Origin: Trichomonas tenax
Lineage: Eukaryota > Parabasalia > Trichomonadida > Trichomonadidae
Assembly (NCBI GenBank): GCA_023091735.1
Contig: JALKBU010000001.1
Coordinates: 1 to 64,000 of the forward strand
DNA: 64,000 nucleotides
Reading direction: 5' to 3'
Shown here: piece by piece, positions 28,825 through 37,542 of the stretch
Layout: every line of letters begins with the position of its first letter
Position numbering within the stretch: position 1 is the stretch's first letter
Translations under genes and position numbers: made by a program
The notes under the pieces: generated by a model
The model's database searches: none
Told to the model about the DNA's origin: nothing
What the model saw: only the letters and a program-made list of their open reading frames with translations

Positions 28825-30714
28825 ATGATTTTGTTTGTTTTAGCTTATTTAGCTAAAATGGACAACATGAAAGATCCAATTATTGGTATAGATCTTGGAA
28901 CTACTTATTCCTGCGTTGGAATTTTCCAGAATGGAAAAGTTGATATTATTGCAAATGAAGCAGGTTCGAGAACAACCGCTTCTGTCGTTGGATTCAAACA
29001 GCACGAAAAACTTGTCGGCGACGCTGCTAAATTACAAATGGCTGATAACCCTAAAAATACGATTTTCGCAATCAAAAGATTACTAGGATTAAGATTTTCG
29101 GACGATGAAACACAGAATGAAGTAAAGCGTCTTCCGTACCGTGTAATCAACCAGGACAATCGCCCATTTGTCGAAGTTGATTATATGAATCAAAAGAAAG
29201 TTTACGCACCTGAAGAAATTTCTGCCTTTATTCTCACAAAAATGAAGCAGATAGCTGAAGAATATCTCGGAAGATCTGTGAAGAAAGCTGTTATCACTGT
29301 TCCTGCTTACTTCAAGGATGCTCAGAGAAAAGCAACACAAGATGCCGGCCAAATTGCTGGACTCACTGTGCTTCGCATTTTGAACGAGCCAACAGCTGCT
29401 TCTCTCGCCTATGGATTGCATAAAGAAGGTTCTCGCAAAATTCTCGTTTTCGATCTTGGCGGTGGCACATTCGATGTCTCTTGTTTGGCTGTCGAAGATG
29501 GTGTGTTTGAAGTGCTTGCAACAGGCGGTGACACACATCTTGGCGGTGAAGATTTTGATGATAGAACAATCGAATATCTCAGACAATGCTGGATCAGAAA
29601 ATATAAGAAAGATCCTAAGAAGAATGCCAAAGCCATGGGTAAGCTTAAACGTGAGGCTGAAAAAGCAAAGATTGCACTCTCTGCATCAACACATGCGAAA
29701 ATCGAAATCGAGAATTTCATAGATGGAAAAGATTTCGAAGAAACATTGACACGAGCTCGCTTCGAAGAACTTAACACAGATCTCTTCAAGCGCTGCATGG
29801 AGCCAGTTCAGCAGGTTCTCAATGATGCTTACTTAACAAAGAGCGAAATCGATGAGATTGTTCTTGTTGGAGGTTCCACACGAATTCCAAAGGTCCAAGA
29901 ACTTGTCAAAGAGTTCTTCAATGGTAAGGAGCCATGCAAGAGCGTTAATCCTGATGAAGCTGTCGCCTACGGTGCAGCTGTTCAAGGAGCAATTTTGGCT
30001 GATGTTGAACAAGTCGAAGGTATCATTATCATGAACGTCAACCCACTCACACTTGGAATACAGACACAAGGCGGTGTTATGACTGCCCTCATCCTACGTA
30101 ATACACGTGTTCCTACTGCAAAGTCGAAGATTTTCACTACAGCATCTGATAACCAAGAAACAGTCAGAATTCAGGTTTTCGAAGGCGAAAGAACATTAAC
30201 AAGAGATTGCCATGAACTTGGAAGCTTCGATTTGACTGGAATTAAGCCTGCAAAGAGAGGAACACCACAGATCGAAGTTACTTTCGAAATTGATGCCAAT
30301 GGTATGTTATTTGTCACAGCAGAAGATAAGCACAGCAAGAACAAAGAAACAATCACCATTAATGCTGTCGAATCTCGTCTCTCAGAATCACAAAGAGATG
30401 AAATGATTAAACGCGCCTCAGAAGAAAAAGAAAATGATGAACGAAAGAAAATGGGAATTGATGTAAGAAACAGACTTATTGCTTATATTAAAGGCATTAG
30501 GTCGCGTCTTGAAGAAGAAAAGGATGCTCTTCCAATGATGGTCAAGACAGAAGTAGGACATATTTTAGATGAAACATCGAAATGGTTGGATTCACATATC
30601 GAAGATGAAAAAGAAGTTTTCAATGAGAAGTTCAATGATATCTCAGATATGATTAAGCCATTGTTGCCTCCATTAGAATCAGGACCTGAAGATGAAAATG
30701 ATGAGGAATTATAA
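28825..30714 (+). CDS. Hsp70 chaperone, BiP (ER)-type
   Basis: This is an ATP-driven chaperone. It has [15 protein letters not shown] (~residues 20-34), [11 protein letters not shown], the [11 protein letters not shown] signature, and a substrate domain with [24 protein letters not shown] and FDLTGIKPA. The GGEDFD...[14 protein letters not shown] region and [21 protein letters not shown] resemble BiP more than cytosolic Hsp70, and the EEVD tail is absent. The protein ends in DEEL, which could act as a KDEL-like retention signal. From ATG 28825 the N-terminus is a short hydrophobic leader ([11 protein letters not shown]), possibly a minimal signal peptide; ATG 28858 would remove it. ER location is therefore likely but not certain. 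629 aa, full length. Confidence 0.93.
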   Translation: MILFVLAYLAKMDNMKDPIIGIDLGTTYSCVGIFQNGKVDIIANEAGSRTTASVVGFKQHEKLVGDAAKLQMADNPKNTIFAIKRLLGLRFSDDETQNEVKRLPYRVINQDNRPFVEVDYMNQKKVYAPEEISAFILTKMKQIAEEYLGRSVKKAVITVPAYFKDAQRKATQDAGQIAGLTVLRILNEPTAASLAYGLHKEGSRKILVFDLGGGTFDVSCLAVEDGVFEVLATGGDTHLGGEDFDDRTIEYLRQCWIRKYKKDPKKNAKAMGKLKREAEKAKIALSASTHAKIEIENFIDGKDFEETLTRARFEELNTDLFKRCMEPVQQVLNDAYLTKSEIDEIVLVGGSTRIPKVQELVKEFFNGKEPCKSVNPDEAVAYGAAVQGAILADVEQVEGIIIMNVNPLTLGIQTQGGVMTALILRNTRVPTAKSKIFTTASDNQETVRIQVFEGERTLTRDCHELGSFDLTGIKPAKRGTPQIEVTFEIDANGMLFVTAEDKHSKNKETITINAVESRLSESQRDEMIKRASEEKENDERKKMGIDVRNRLIAYIKGIRSRLEEEKDALPMMVKTEVGHILDETSKWLDSHIEDEKEVFNEKFNDISDMIKPLLPPLESGPEDENDEEL

Positions 30715-31089
30715 AGGATGTATGGAACTTGATTCAATTATTTTTCAAATTTTATGATTTTGAGTTGACATTTTACATTTTTAGAATGCCAATCAATATG
30801 TATGGTTAGCATATTAACCGTTTTTAATTTTGCTTTGTATATCTTAAAAATATTAAAATCAGAATTTACAAATTTGAAAGATAATTCATTTAATTGCTAT
30901 GTGTAATGTATTCTCAAGCTTCTTAATAAATACATGTTTGCAGGTTGATAATAAAATTTATGGAAAAATATATCTTCATAAGTTTGGGAATTTATGCTCT
31001 TCAATGATTTTCTTTATCTTTGTTCATATTAAATCAAAAGACTAATTGAAAAATTATATAAGTTATTAAAAATAAATGTTTAAAAATAT
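30715..31089. other. Intergenic region, convergent ends
   Basis: It lies between the 3' ends of Hsp70 (plus) and B9D1 (minus). It is plain AT-rich DNA with no gene or repeat that I can support. Confidence 0.4.
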
Positions 31090-31632
31090 TTACAATACAA
31101 GGTCGAGAGCTTGTGTGCCGCCAATCAAAACGTTCAATGTAACATGAAGAATTCCTTGAGATTCCGCCCGAGTGAGATCTCTGGATTCTCCACCTGCAAT
31201 GAAGTTTAAGTTGATGAATTCTGTTGTTTGGCCAGTGAGTCTAGCGATTAATTTCTGCATCAAAGATGTTGAAGCTGGAGCGAAAAGAGGAATTTCGAGC
31301 TTATGCAATCCCTGTGTTGTAGGAAGATGAATGGCACCATATCCTGCAACAACATTTGAACCAAATGCGTTCTTTCCGTAGATTGCGAAAACCATTTGTG
31401 GCCATCCGAACGGTCTTTCTGCTTTAAACGCGACATTTATTGGGTAGTTCCATGTGCAGATGTTGTTGCTGTCGATTGTTGCGGCCTGGCTCGTTCCTTC
31501 CTTCGGTCCTAACGCGATTGACCATCCTGGGCCGTGAGAATAACCGAATGTGAAGAATAATTGATTTGCCTTTGGATCTGTGCAATATTCGATTTCACCT
31601 TCGACTGTTACAATGAGCTTTTGCTCCGCCAT
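31090..31632 (-). CDS. B9D1: B9 domain-containing protein 1 (ciliary transition zone)
   Basis: The 180-residue protein is essentially one B9 (C2-like) domain. Matching blocks to B9D1/MKSR1 are EGTSQAATIDS, WNYPINVAFK, PFGWPQMVFAIYG, NVVAGYGAIHLP, GLHKLEIPLFAP and TRAESQGILHVTLNV. B9D1 forms a complex with B9D2 and MKS1 at the transition zone and gates entry to cilia/flagella. The GYGAIHLP and the SQG-F/I-hydrophobic C-terminal block favour B9D1 over B9D2. The ATG at 31632 has CGTTTAAA 9 nt upstream on the same strand. Length matches the family (~200 aa). Confidence 0.88.
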   Translation of the reverse strand: MAEQKLIVTVEGEIEYCTDPKANQLFFTFGYSHGPGWSIALGPKEGTSQAATIDSNNICTWNYPINVAFKAERPFGWPQMVFAIYGKNAFGSNVVAGYGAIHLPTTQGLHKLEIPLFAPASTSLMQKLIARLTGQTTEFINLNFIAGGESRDLTRAESQGILHVTLNVLIGGTQALDLVL

Positions 31633-32034
31633 TAATTTTTTTTAAACGAATTTTATTTCTTAAAACCCATAGAATATTTTGTGAAGATAAGATATTATCA
31701 TTCATCTCTCGTTGATATCTTTGTTATCATCCTTTCATAATCATACCGCTGCAGAATCTCTCTGTATGCAACTATTCTCACATCACCAAAACTCTTATAA
31801 TGCTAATAAAAGTCTTGATATCTTGAAATCATGAAAATTATATTTACATGTCATATTGTCAAAAAATCACATTTCTTTCTTGATAAGCTCTACAATATCA
31901 AAGGTTGTATATTTTAATTCATTGTTCTTTATGTATTTGAATGCTAAACACATATTTCCACATTTGAAAAATATAGCATAATCAATCTCGAAAAAATGTA
32001 AAAGTCTGGTTTTTTGTTGAAGAATGTAATTAAT
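31633..32034. other. Intergenic region upstream of B9D1
   Basis: TTTACATGTCA occurs near 31846-31856. Otherwise AT-rich with no gene seen. Confidence 0.4.
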
Positions 32035-32345
32035 CAAAATACTTCATTCATGGCAATACTAGGATCCTGTCTTAAGGTATTTCTTTGCATAGGTCTTGGA
32101 TCATATGTTTGTGGAATAATAAAATCATTTGCTTTTTTTTGTTTGTTTGGGATATACAGGATAATTTAGTTTTGGAATATCTAATCTATCGTCCTTACTG
32201 AACCTGATAACATGACTCTCTAATGTAATGATTGAGAAAAAAATCACGAGCAATTTGAGGATTTGTAGCAATTTCAATGTCTTTTTCATTTGGATAATAT
32301 TTAACGAGTTCACGTATTAAATACATTTTACCTATGTGAGAGAGT
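32035..32345 (-). pseudogene. Truncated duplicate of the 3' part of the gene at 33509-34210
   Basis: About 310 bp are clearly homologous, in the same order and strand, to 33505-33810. Examples are the shared stretch encoding NPQIARDFF and the LDIPKLNYPVYPKQ block, which corresponds to LNIPILNFPIYPKQ. The copy lacks the 5' two thirds, has frame changes (the shared residues fall in two frames) and has no plausible start. It is a gene fragment left by a segmental duplication. Confidence 0.7.
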
Positions 32346-33033
32346 TATCAATTTAGAGATATGTATATTTCGATAGGCATTAAGAGGCATATGCATGTTA
32401 TTGAAAAATAAAGAACCTTGATGTCTGGTCATCCTCAAACACAACAAATAGATTATATTAAAAAGAAATAATATTGATTTATTTCAACTTATTAAAAGCT
32501 ACAAATAATGAACACAGGGTCTCATGTTACAATACAAAGCACTTCCATAAACAAACCCAATGATTGATAAAAGACATAGACAATAGTTACCGTATATGAT
32601 AGATACAGTATTGATTATAATAACATTAGTAGATAGATGATTTATTAATGATATGAAAACGAAAATCTCGAAAGACATGTTTTCTCCGCAAACACAATTT
32701 TTTTGACAACAATTTGATTCCCATCGAATATTTGCTTTTACATTAATTATTGAGATGTGCCAATTACTTTCCTTAGGGACATAACGGATCTATAGTTGAT
32801 GGTCTATTACTCTCTACAATTGAATGAAGTCAAGTTTGATGTATATGGTCAAAACTTATAATCGAAATAGAAACTTCAAACCATAGCTATAATGCCTAAA
32901 TTTGATAGGGTTTATAAAGATGTTATTATAACATTTCATCTCATTCTCTATCTTTCTGCGCTAAACACACCCTTGCACACCCTATACATTATATTTGCTC
33001 GTTTAAAAAAAATATTCATTTAGATGCATGTGT
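32346..33033. other. AT-rich spacer
   Basis: No gene or clear repeat recognised between the duplicated fragment and the inverted-repeat element that begins at 33034. Confidence 0.35.
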
Positions 33034-33431
33034 AGGGTATAATAAAGAGTCACGAAAAATGACGTGTTTACATGGCAGTTATAAATATGTTTTGACATGT
33101 AAAATCTGCCATTTTATCAAAGGGTGTTCTATTAAGCTTGATAGACGCTCTAACAAGCTTGAAATGATCTATATTAAGCTTAATAGACACTTTAACAAGC
33201 TTGAAATGAACTATAACAAGCTTGAAAAGATCTATAACAAGCTTAATAGACTCTATAACAAGCTTAATAGACTCTCTAACAAGCTTGATAGATTCTCTAA
33301 TAAGATTTGCAGATGCTATAACAAGTTTAATTGAACTTATAAATAATTAGCAAATGTATACTTTATAAATAAACCAATTTTACATGTTAAAATGAAAACA
33401 AGTCACTTTTTCGTGACTCTTTATTATGCCC
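33034..33431. mobile_element. MITE-like element with ~29-bp terminal inverted repeats
   Basis: The ends 33034-33062 and 33402-33431 are inverted copies sharing ATAATAAAGAGTCACG and an AAAA-TGAC inner part, with a few differences. Just inside, TTGACATGTAAAAT (~33094) and ATTTTACATGTTAAAA (~33376) are a second inverted pair. The interior is dominated by a 21-bp tandem repeat. No transposase and no certain target-site duplication were found, so mobility is inferred from structure only. Confidence 0.5.
33130..33330. repeat. ~21-bp minisatellite containing AAGCTT
   Basis: About ten diverged copies of a unit near CTATAACAAGCTTAATAGA occur, each with AAGCTT or a variant. The unit is a multiple of three and stays open in one frame from an ATG at 33059 to 33334. 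It would encode imperfect heptads (YNKLNRL, SNKLDRF). Whether this 91-codon frame is translated is unknown; I treat it as a repeat, not as a gene. Confidence 0.65.
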
Positions 33432-33508
33432 AACATATGTTTGTAGTACATTTACACAATAGCAAACTGAATTTCACTAAATGAGAGTTAAGAACAAAAG
33501 CAACTTCA

Positions 33509-34210
33509 TTAAAATACTTCATTCATTTCAAAATTGGATCTTTGTCTTAAGGCGACTTTTTGTACGGGCACTGGTTCATATTTTTGGACAATGTTAGAAT
33601 TATTTACTTCTTTTTCTTGTTTGGGATATATAGGAAAATTTAATATTGGGATATTTAGTTGATTGTCCTTAATGTATCTGACAACATCACACTCTAAATC
33701 AATGATTGAGAAGAAGTCACGAGCAATTTGAGGATTTGTAGCAATTTCAACATCTTTTTCATTTGGACAATATTTATCGAGTTCATGTATTAAATATATT
33801 TTACCCATGTGAACGATCTTTTGAAAGAATGAAAATGATTTGTATTGAGCGATGATCATTGGCATATGTGAAATTAAAACATAGAATTCATTTTTGAATC
33901 TACGCCACATTTGGATTGAAAATGAGCAAAGTTTTTCAAGTCTTTCGGCAAATTTTTTAACTTCATTTATGATTCGTTCATCTTGGTTATACATGAGGTA
34001 AATTTGATCGAGGTATGGTATTATCACGTAAAAGTTGCCGAAAGCTCTATAAAAACATTCCATCTCTTTAAGAAAATATCGATGTTTGAAGCATGATGCA
34101 TCACCATATCTATAGTCTGGCCTAATTTCTAAGAACGTTTGGTCTAATTCAAAGAACTCTGGGAAAATTTTATCAATCTTAAAAACAGATGAACCTTCAT
34201 CATAATGCAT
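33509..34210 (-). CDS. Unknown protein, lineage-specific, ~233 aa
   Basis: The frame starts at ATG 34210; codons upstream use only GTG. The protein is rich in aromatic residues (Y, F) and helix-forming, with FPEFFELDQTFLEIRPDYRYGD near the start and NEKDVEIATNPQIARDFF near the end. A P-I-Y-P-K-Q block precedes a short tail. No domain was recognised. A truncated copy lies 1.2 kb away (32035-32345). It diverges from the Dcp1 gene over a 97-bp gap that contains TTTTGACATGTAAA (TTTACATGTCA on the minus strand). Confidence 0.65.
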   Translation of the reverse strand: MHYDEGSSVFKIDKIFPEFFELDQTFLEIRPDYRYGDASCFKHRYFLKEMECFYRAFGNFYVIIPYLDQIYLMYNQDERIINEVKKFAERLEKLCSFSIQMWRRFKNEFYVLISHMPMIIAQYKSFSFFQKIVHMGKIYLIHELDKYCPNEKDVEIATNPQIARDFFSIIDLECDVVRYIKDNQLNIPILNFPIYPKQEKEVNNSNIVQKYEPVPVQKVALRQRSNFEMNEVF

Positions 34211-34307
34211 GAAAAATTTTGGCACTTTTTAAAAATTTAGAATGAATTTGTCGTTTTGACATGTAAATTCAGTAGTCAAAATTCTGTCATTTTTTCAAAA
34301 ATCATCA

Positions 34308-34829
34308 ATGAATAAGATTCATGATATCAATTTAAGGGTTTTAAAAGGAAAATTCAAAGGAGTTGATGACTACCTCGGTGAAACACTCGAATGTGCAGTT
34401 TTCCAGTATATAAATAACAAATGGGAAAAATTAAAAATAGAAGGAAACCTTTATCTATGTATATCTTACAGCGGTAACTATGTATTATTGATTGTTCTGT
34501 TTTTCAGTCATTATGCGAAACGTGTCGATTTTGTTGCAAAATTAGAAAATTATAACAATAATTTCTTTGTCGATCAAGGCCAATTTTACATTAGATCCAG
34601 TGATAACCAAATATTCTGCATTTCTTTAGATAATAACGACATGGCTTTAGAATTAGCACATCACATTCAAGATTTCTTTGATAACGCACAACCAGGTGGA
34701 GGTAGTAATAAGGGCGAATGGATTAAGTTAGCCGAGAAATTGAACTTATTAATAGATTCAAATGAAAGCAATACTCAAACTTTTATAGACAGTATTGTTC
34801 CAAAAGGTCTTGTGTATGATACTCGTTAA
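34308..34829 (+). CDS. DCP1: mRNA-decapping enzyme subunit Dcp1
   Basis: The first ~125 residues follow the Dcp1 EVH1-like domain. INLRVLKGKF corresponds to 'NL.VLKR.D', then CAVFQYINNKWEKLKIEGNLYLC corresponds to the signature 'VY.F....W.K..IEG.LFV'. The domain is closed by a helix (ALELAHHIQDFF). Dcp1 activates the Dcp2 nuclease that removes the 5' cap, in cytoplasmic P-bodies. At 173 residues it is short, with only a ~45-residue tail after the domain. The start at 34308 is the first ATG of the frame. Confidence 0.7.
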   Translation: MNKIHDINLRVLKGKFKGVDDYLGETLECAVFQYINNKWEKLKIEGNLYLCISYSGNYVLLIVLFFSHYAKRVDFVAKLENYNNNFFVDQGQFYIRSSDNQIFCISLDNNDMALELAHHIQDFFDNAQPGGGSNKGEWIKLAEKLNLLIDSNESNTQTFIDSIVPKGLVYDTR

Positions 34830-35078
34830 ATTCCAGAAAAGATGCGAAATTTATTCTTTTATTGTTGATAAACTAATGCTAGTCACTATGTAAAATTAAA
34901 GCTGTTCTATTTGTTATTTAGTTGGTATTGAAGAAATGTGAAAGAAAGCATATTTATCTAAAAATATTAAATGAAGTTATCATAAAAAGTTATTATTTTA
35001 GAACTATATGGCATGCAAAGCTTATTTTCGTGTGCAAAACAGTTTTTGAAAAAAAAAATATATTTTTAAACGGCAGTG

Positions 35079-35642
35079 ATGAATAAAGACGAAGAATTAT
35101 CGATAGAGACATTGGATAAAATCCTTTCTGACAGAATACAACAAATGATAGCGTTGACTCCACGTGATGACATAACAAGGAGACAGATTTTATACCAAAT
35201 AGAGGATTTACCTACATATTCTCGTCGTCTCTCAGGTTTTTTAGACTACATGATTGACTATTCCTCATTTTTACAGCAGGAAACGTGGAATTTGGAGTCA
35301 GAGATCTGGGCAGAGAAAGAAAACCTTCCAATCAAAAATGAAAATCCTAAAATTGATGAAAGAATTAACAAATTAGCAGCGCATTTAGGCGTAAAGCCAG
35401 TTAAGCTTGAAGATGAAATACAAAAACTTATGAATCCACCAAAAGTTTCTGAAGCAGAAAGTGATTATATGAGAGCTATTAAGCTTCTTAGTTCAAACGT
35501 CGGCAAGCTCAACTTTGACATTGCTGAGTTGATCAAAACAAACAATGCGTTGAAACAATTGCATAATATTACTACAAAAAGATTTTCACCGACAACATCG
35601 CCGCCACAGCTTCAGCACTCTACGCTTTCAGATATTGAATAA
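35079..35642 (+). CDS. Small helical/coiled-coil protein, unknown
   Basis: ATG at 35079, giving 187 residues. Segments such as LDKILSDRIQQMIAL, RRLSGFLDYMIDYSSFLQQETWNLESEIWAE and SDYMRAIKLLSSNVGKLNFDIAELIKTNNALKQL are helical with coiled-coil potential. A P/S/T-rich tail follows. The KLAAHLGVKPVKLEDEIQKL region is a distinct short motif. No family was recognised. TTTAAACG (35065-35072) lies 6 nt upstream of the ATG. Confidence 0.6.
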   Translation: MNKDEELSIETLDKILSDRIQQMIALTPRDDITRRQILYQIEDLPTYSRRLSGFLDYMIDYSSFLQQETWNLESEIWAEKENLPIKNENPKIDERINKLAAHLGVKPVKLEDEIQKLMNPPKVSEAESDYMRAIKLLSSNVGKLNFDIAELIKTNNALKQLHNITTKRFSPTTSPPQLQHSTLSDIE

Positions 35643-35952
35643 TTGGATTGTTTATATCTTACTAAATATTTCTTTACATGTTGTTTGAACAGACCCAAAT
35701 GTGCTTTTCCATCAACCACACCTGAATAATCCATATAATTTTTTGAGATGTAGTGCATTTGATTTAATAATTAAATTCAAAAAACTTTTTTATTTATTTC
35801 ATTATAATTATAACGACAAAGACATTCACTGTGTATTATATAGTTATTCTAATTTTTTTGATTTCTTGCAATTATTGAATTTTAGTCTTAAATCAGGAAA
35901 ATTTATAAATATTTAAAATAAAAAATTCAGATTTCATTTTTATTTTTTTATA
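35643..35952. other. AT-rich intergenic region
   Basis: No supported gene; the 70-codon frame here is compositionally non-coding. Confidence 0.35.
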
Positions 35953-36034
35953 ATGAAGTCATTTTTTATGATTCAAAATCCTGAATAGAGTCGGAAACTA
36001 CACCTATACAATCAGTATATGGTCTGGCGTCAAT

Positions 36035-37111
36035 ATGAGGCGGCGGCTTGTTGATCAGGCGACTTCTTGGTTCAGAAGTTTTTCACATGTTTTAATATTC
36101 TGCGAAGATTTCAATGATGTGGAGATAAAGCATATACAGCGAAAGGCATATCCATGCCAAGTACAATTCATCAAATTTGGAAATGTTTATGTTGAACATT
36201 TGATAAATTCAGGTAATGACATCGAATGGTTTCTCGCACAGCCAAGATTTATGCCAGCTATACACAAGACATATGAAATGTTCCCAAATGCAAGCTTTTA
36301 CTTGTTTTGTGACGATGATACTTACGTTTTCAGGCCAGGACTTGATAAATTCATCGAAACTCGCGATCCAACGGAATTGCACGCTTTCGGAAAACAATAT
36401 TGTTCATGGGATTTCATTCAATTCATGAAGCCTCATACTGATAGTTGCCATTTCTTCCTTCAGGGAGGTGCTGGAGTTCTTTTCACAAACAAAATGCTAT
36501 CTACTATCGATCCTCATTTGCTTAATTGCTCAGAGAAGTTTAATTCGCCATTATTTGCTGCCTCAATGCGATTTGCAATTTGTGCTACGAGATATCTCGA
36601 AAAGAACGTCTGGGACAGCTATGCACACATTGATGTTCCTGATTTGTTCCACAGTAAAGTTCCTGAAGATGAAGTTTTTCAATATGGTTTAGATTATCCA
36701 GCGATAACATTTCACCGAATGAATTCATCTGATTTTATTTCCACTCAAAAAGCTCGTTACCTACAATACAAATCTCGTGGACGCAAATATTTAGCAGATC
36801 TTGGTTCAATAACTTTCACAAGCCAAAACATTTCATTGTTCAGACCAAATATCAAAATAAATTATGTTCCTGGTATGAGGCTATACGTTCCTTTCCTTGA
36901 AAAAACGTTCAACGTATCTTCCAAATGGAAGCCTGTTTTTAACGAACAAAATGCACTGGCTGGTGCAGAGCAGAAATATGGACCTTTTACGATGAGATTG
37001 ATGTTCCATGATAATGTTGCTTTCGGAAAAATAATGCCTTTTGATATTTCTGCGCGTGATAACATCTTAGTATATAAGATGCAAAAGCCAGCAATCATTC
37101 CTATATCATAA
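36035..37111 (+). CDS. GT31/fringe-like glycosyltransferase, 5' end probably frameshifted
   Basis: 358 residues from the first ATG of the frame. The DxD metal site CDDDTYVF is at ~residues 90-97, preceded by MFPNASFYLF. GGAGVLFTNKML (~143-154) follows, then an E-D motif region (KVPEDEVFQYG) and ITFHRM. These are the blocks of GT31/Fringe-C1GalT enzymes that extend glycans in the Golgi. Coding sequence clearly continues upstream of 36035 in the same frame (ISIWSGVNMRRRLV) to a TGA at 35969. An ATG at 35953 sits in another frame. One indel at the AAAA near 35975 would connect them. No membrane anchor is visible. Confidence 0.72.
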   Translation: MRRRLVDQATSWFRSFSHVLIFCEDFNDVEIKHIQRKAYPCQVQFIKFGNVYVEHLINSGNDIEWFLAQPRFMPAIHKTYEMFPNASFYLFCDDDTYVFRPGLDKFIETRDPTELHAFGKQYCSWDFIQFMKPHTDSCHFFLQGGAGVLFTNKMLSTIDPHLLNCSEKFNSPLFAASMRFAICATRYLEKNVWDSYAHIDVPDLFHSKVPEDEVFQYGLDYPAITFHRMNSSDFISTQKARYLQYKSRGRKYLADLGSITFTSQNISLFRPNIKINYVPGMRLYVPFLEKTFNVSSKWKPVFNEQNALAGAEQKYGPFTMRLMFHDNVAFGKIMPFDISARDNILVYKMQKPAIIPIS

Positions 37112-37273
37112 ACCATTACCAATCTTATATAATAAACATGAATATAATCAATATTTTGATTTCTTACAAATTTTCGATATATTCTCAGATTAGCACCCAT
37201 AGGACATGAAGTTCTTATAGACCAAGTATGGATGGAATCAGTTATATTTTTTAATTCACAAATAATTAAAATA

Positions 37274-37382
37274 TTTACATGACATAATACAAAATTTACA
37301 CAACAAAAAGCTATTTTTACACGACATAATACTTTACATATCATAATATTAATTTACATGACAAAATACAATTTACATGTCA
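37274..37382. promoter_or_regulatory. Phased array of six TTTACAYGACA elements
   Basis: Copies start at 37274, 37295, 37316, 37333, 37353 and 37372, with spacings of 21, 21, 17, 20 and 19 bp. Variants include TTTACATGACA, TTTACACGACA and TTTACATGTCA. The array is in the gap between the GT31 gene and RPB3 (ATG 37543), in the same orientation as both. Confidence 0.65.
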
Positions 37383-37542
37383 AATTATCAAAAAATAATG
37401 AAAATAAGTAAAAGGAACTAATCATTTGAAACATAGGGGTTATGTTGGCTATAGATTCCAAATAGCGAAGAAAATCAGACAGAACAATTTTTACAACCGC
37501 CAAATGCGATTATTTCGAAGTCAATTATAAAGAAAAGGGCCA

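Noticed and set aside
33059..33334. 91-codon heptad ORF as a gene
   Set aside because: It is made of a 21-bp minisatellite inside an inverted-repeat element; openness follows from the repeat length being a multiple of three.
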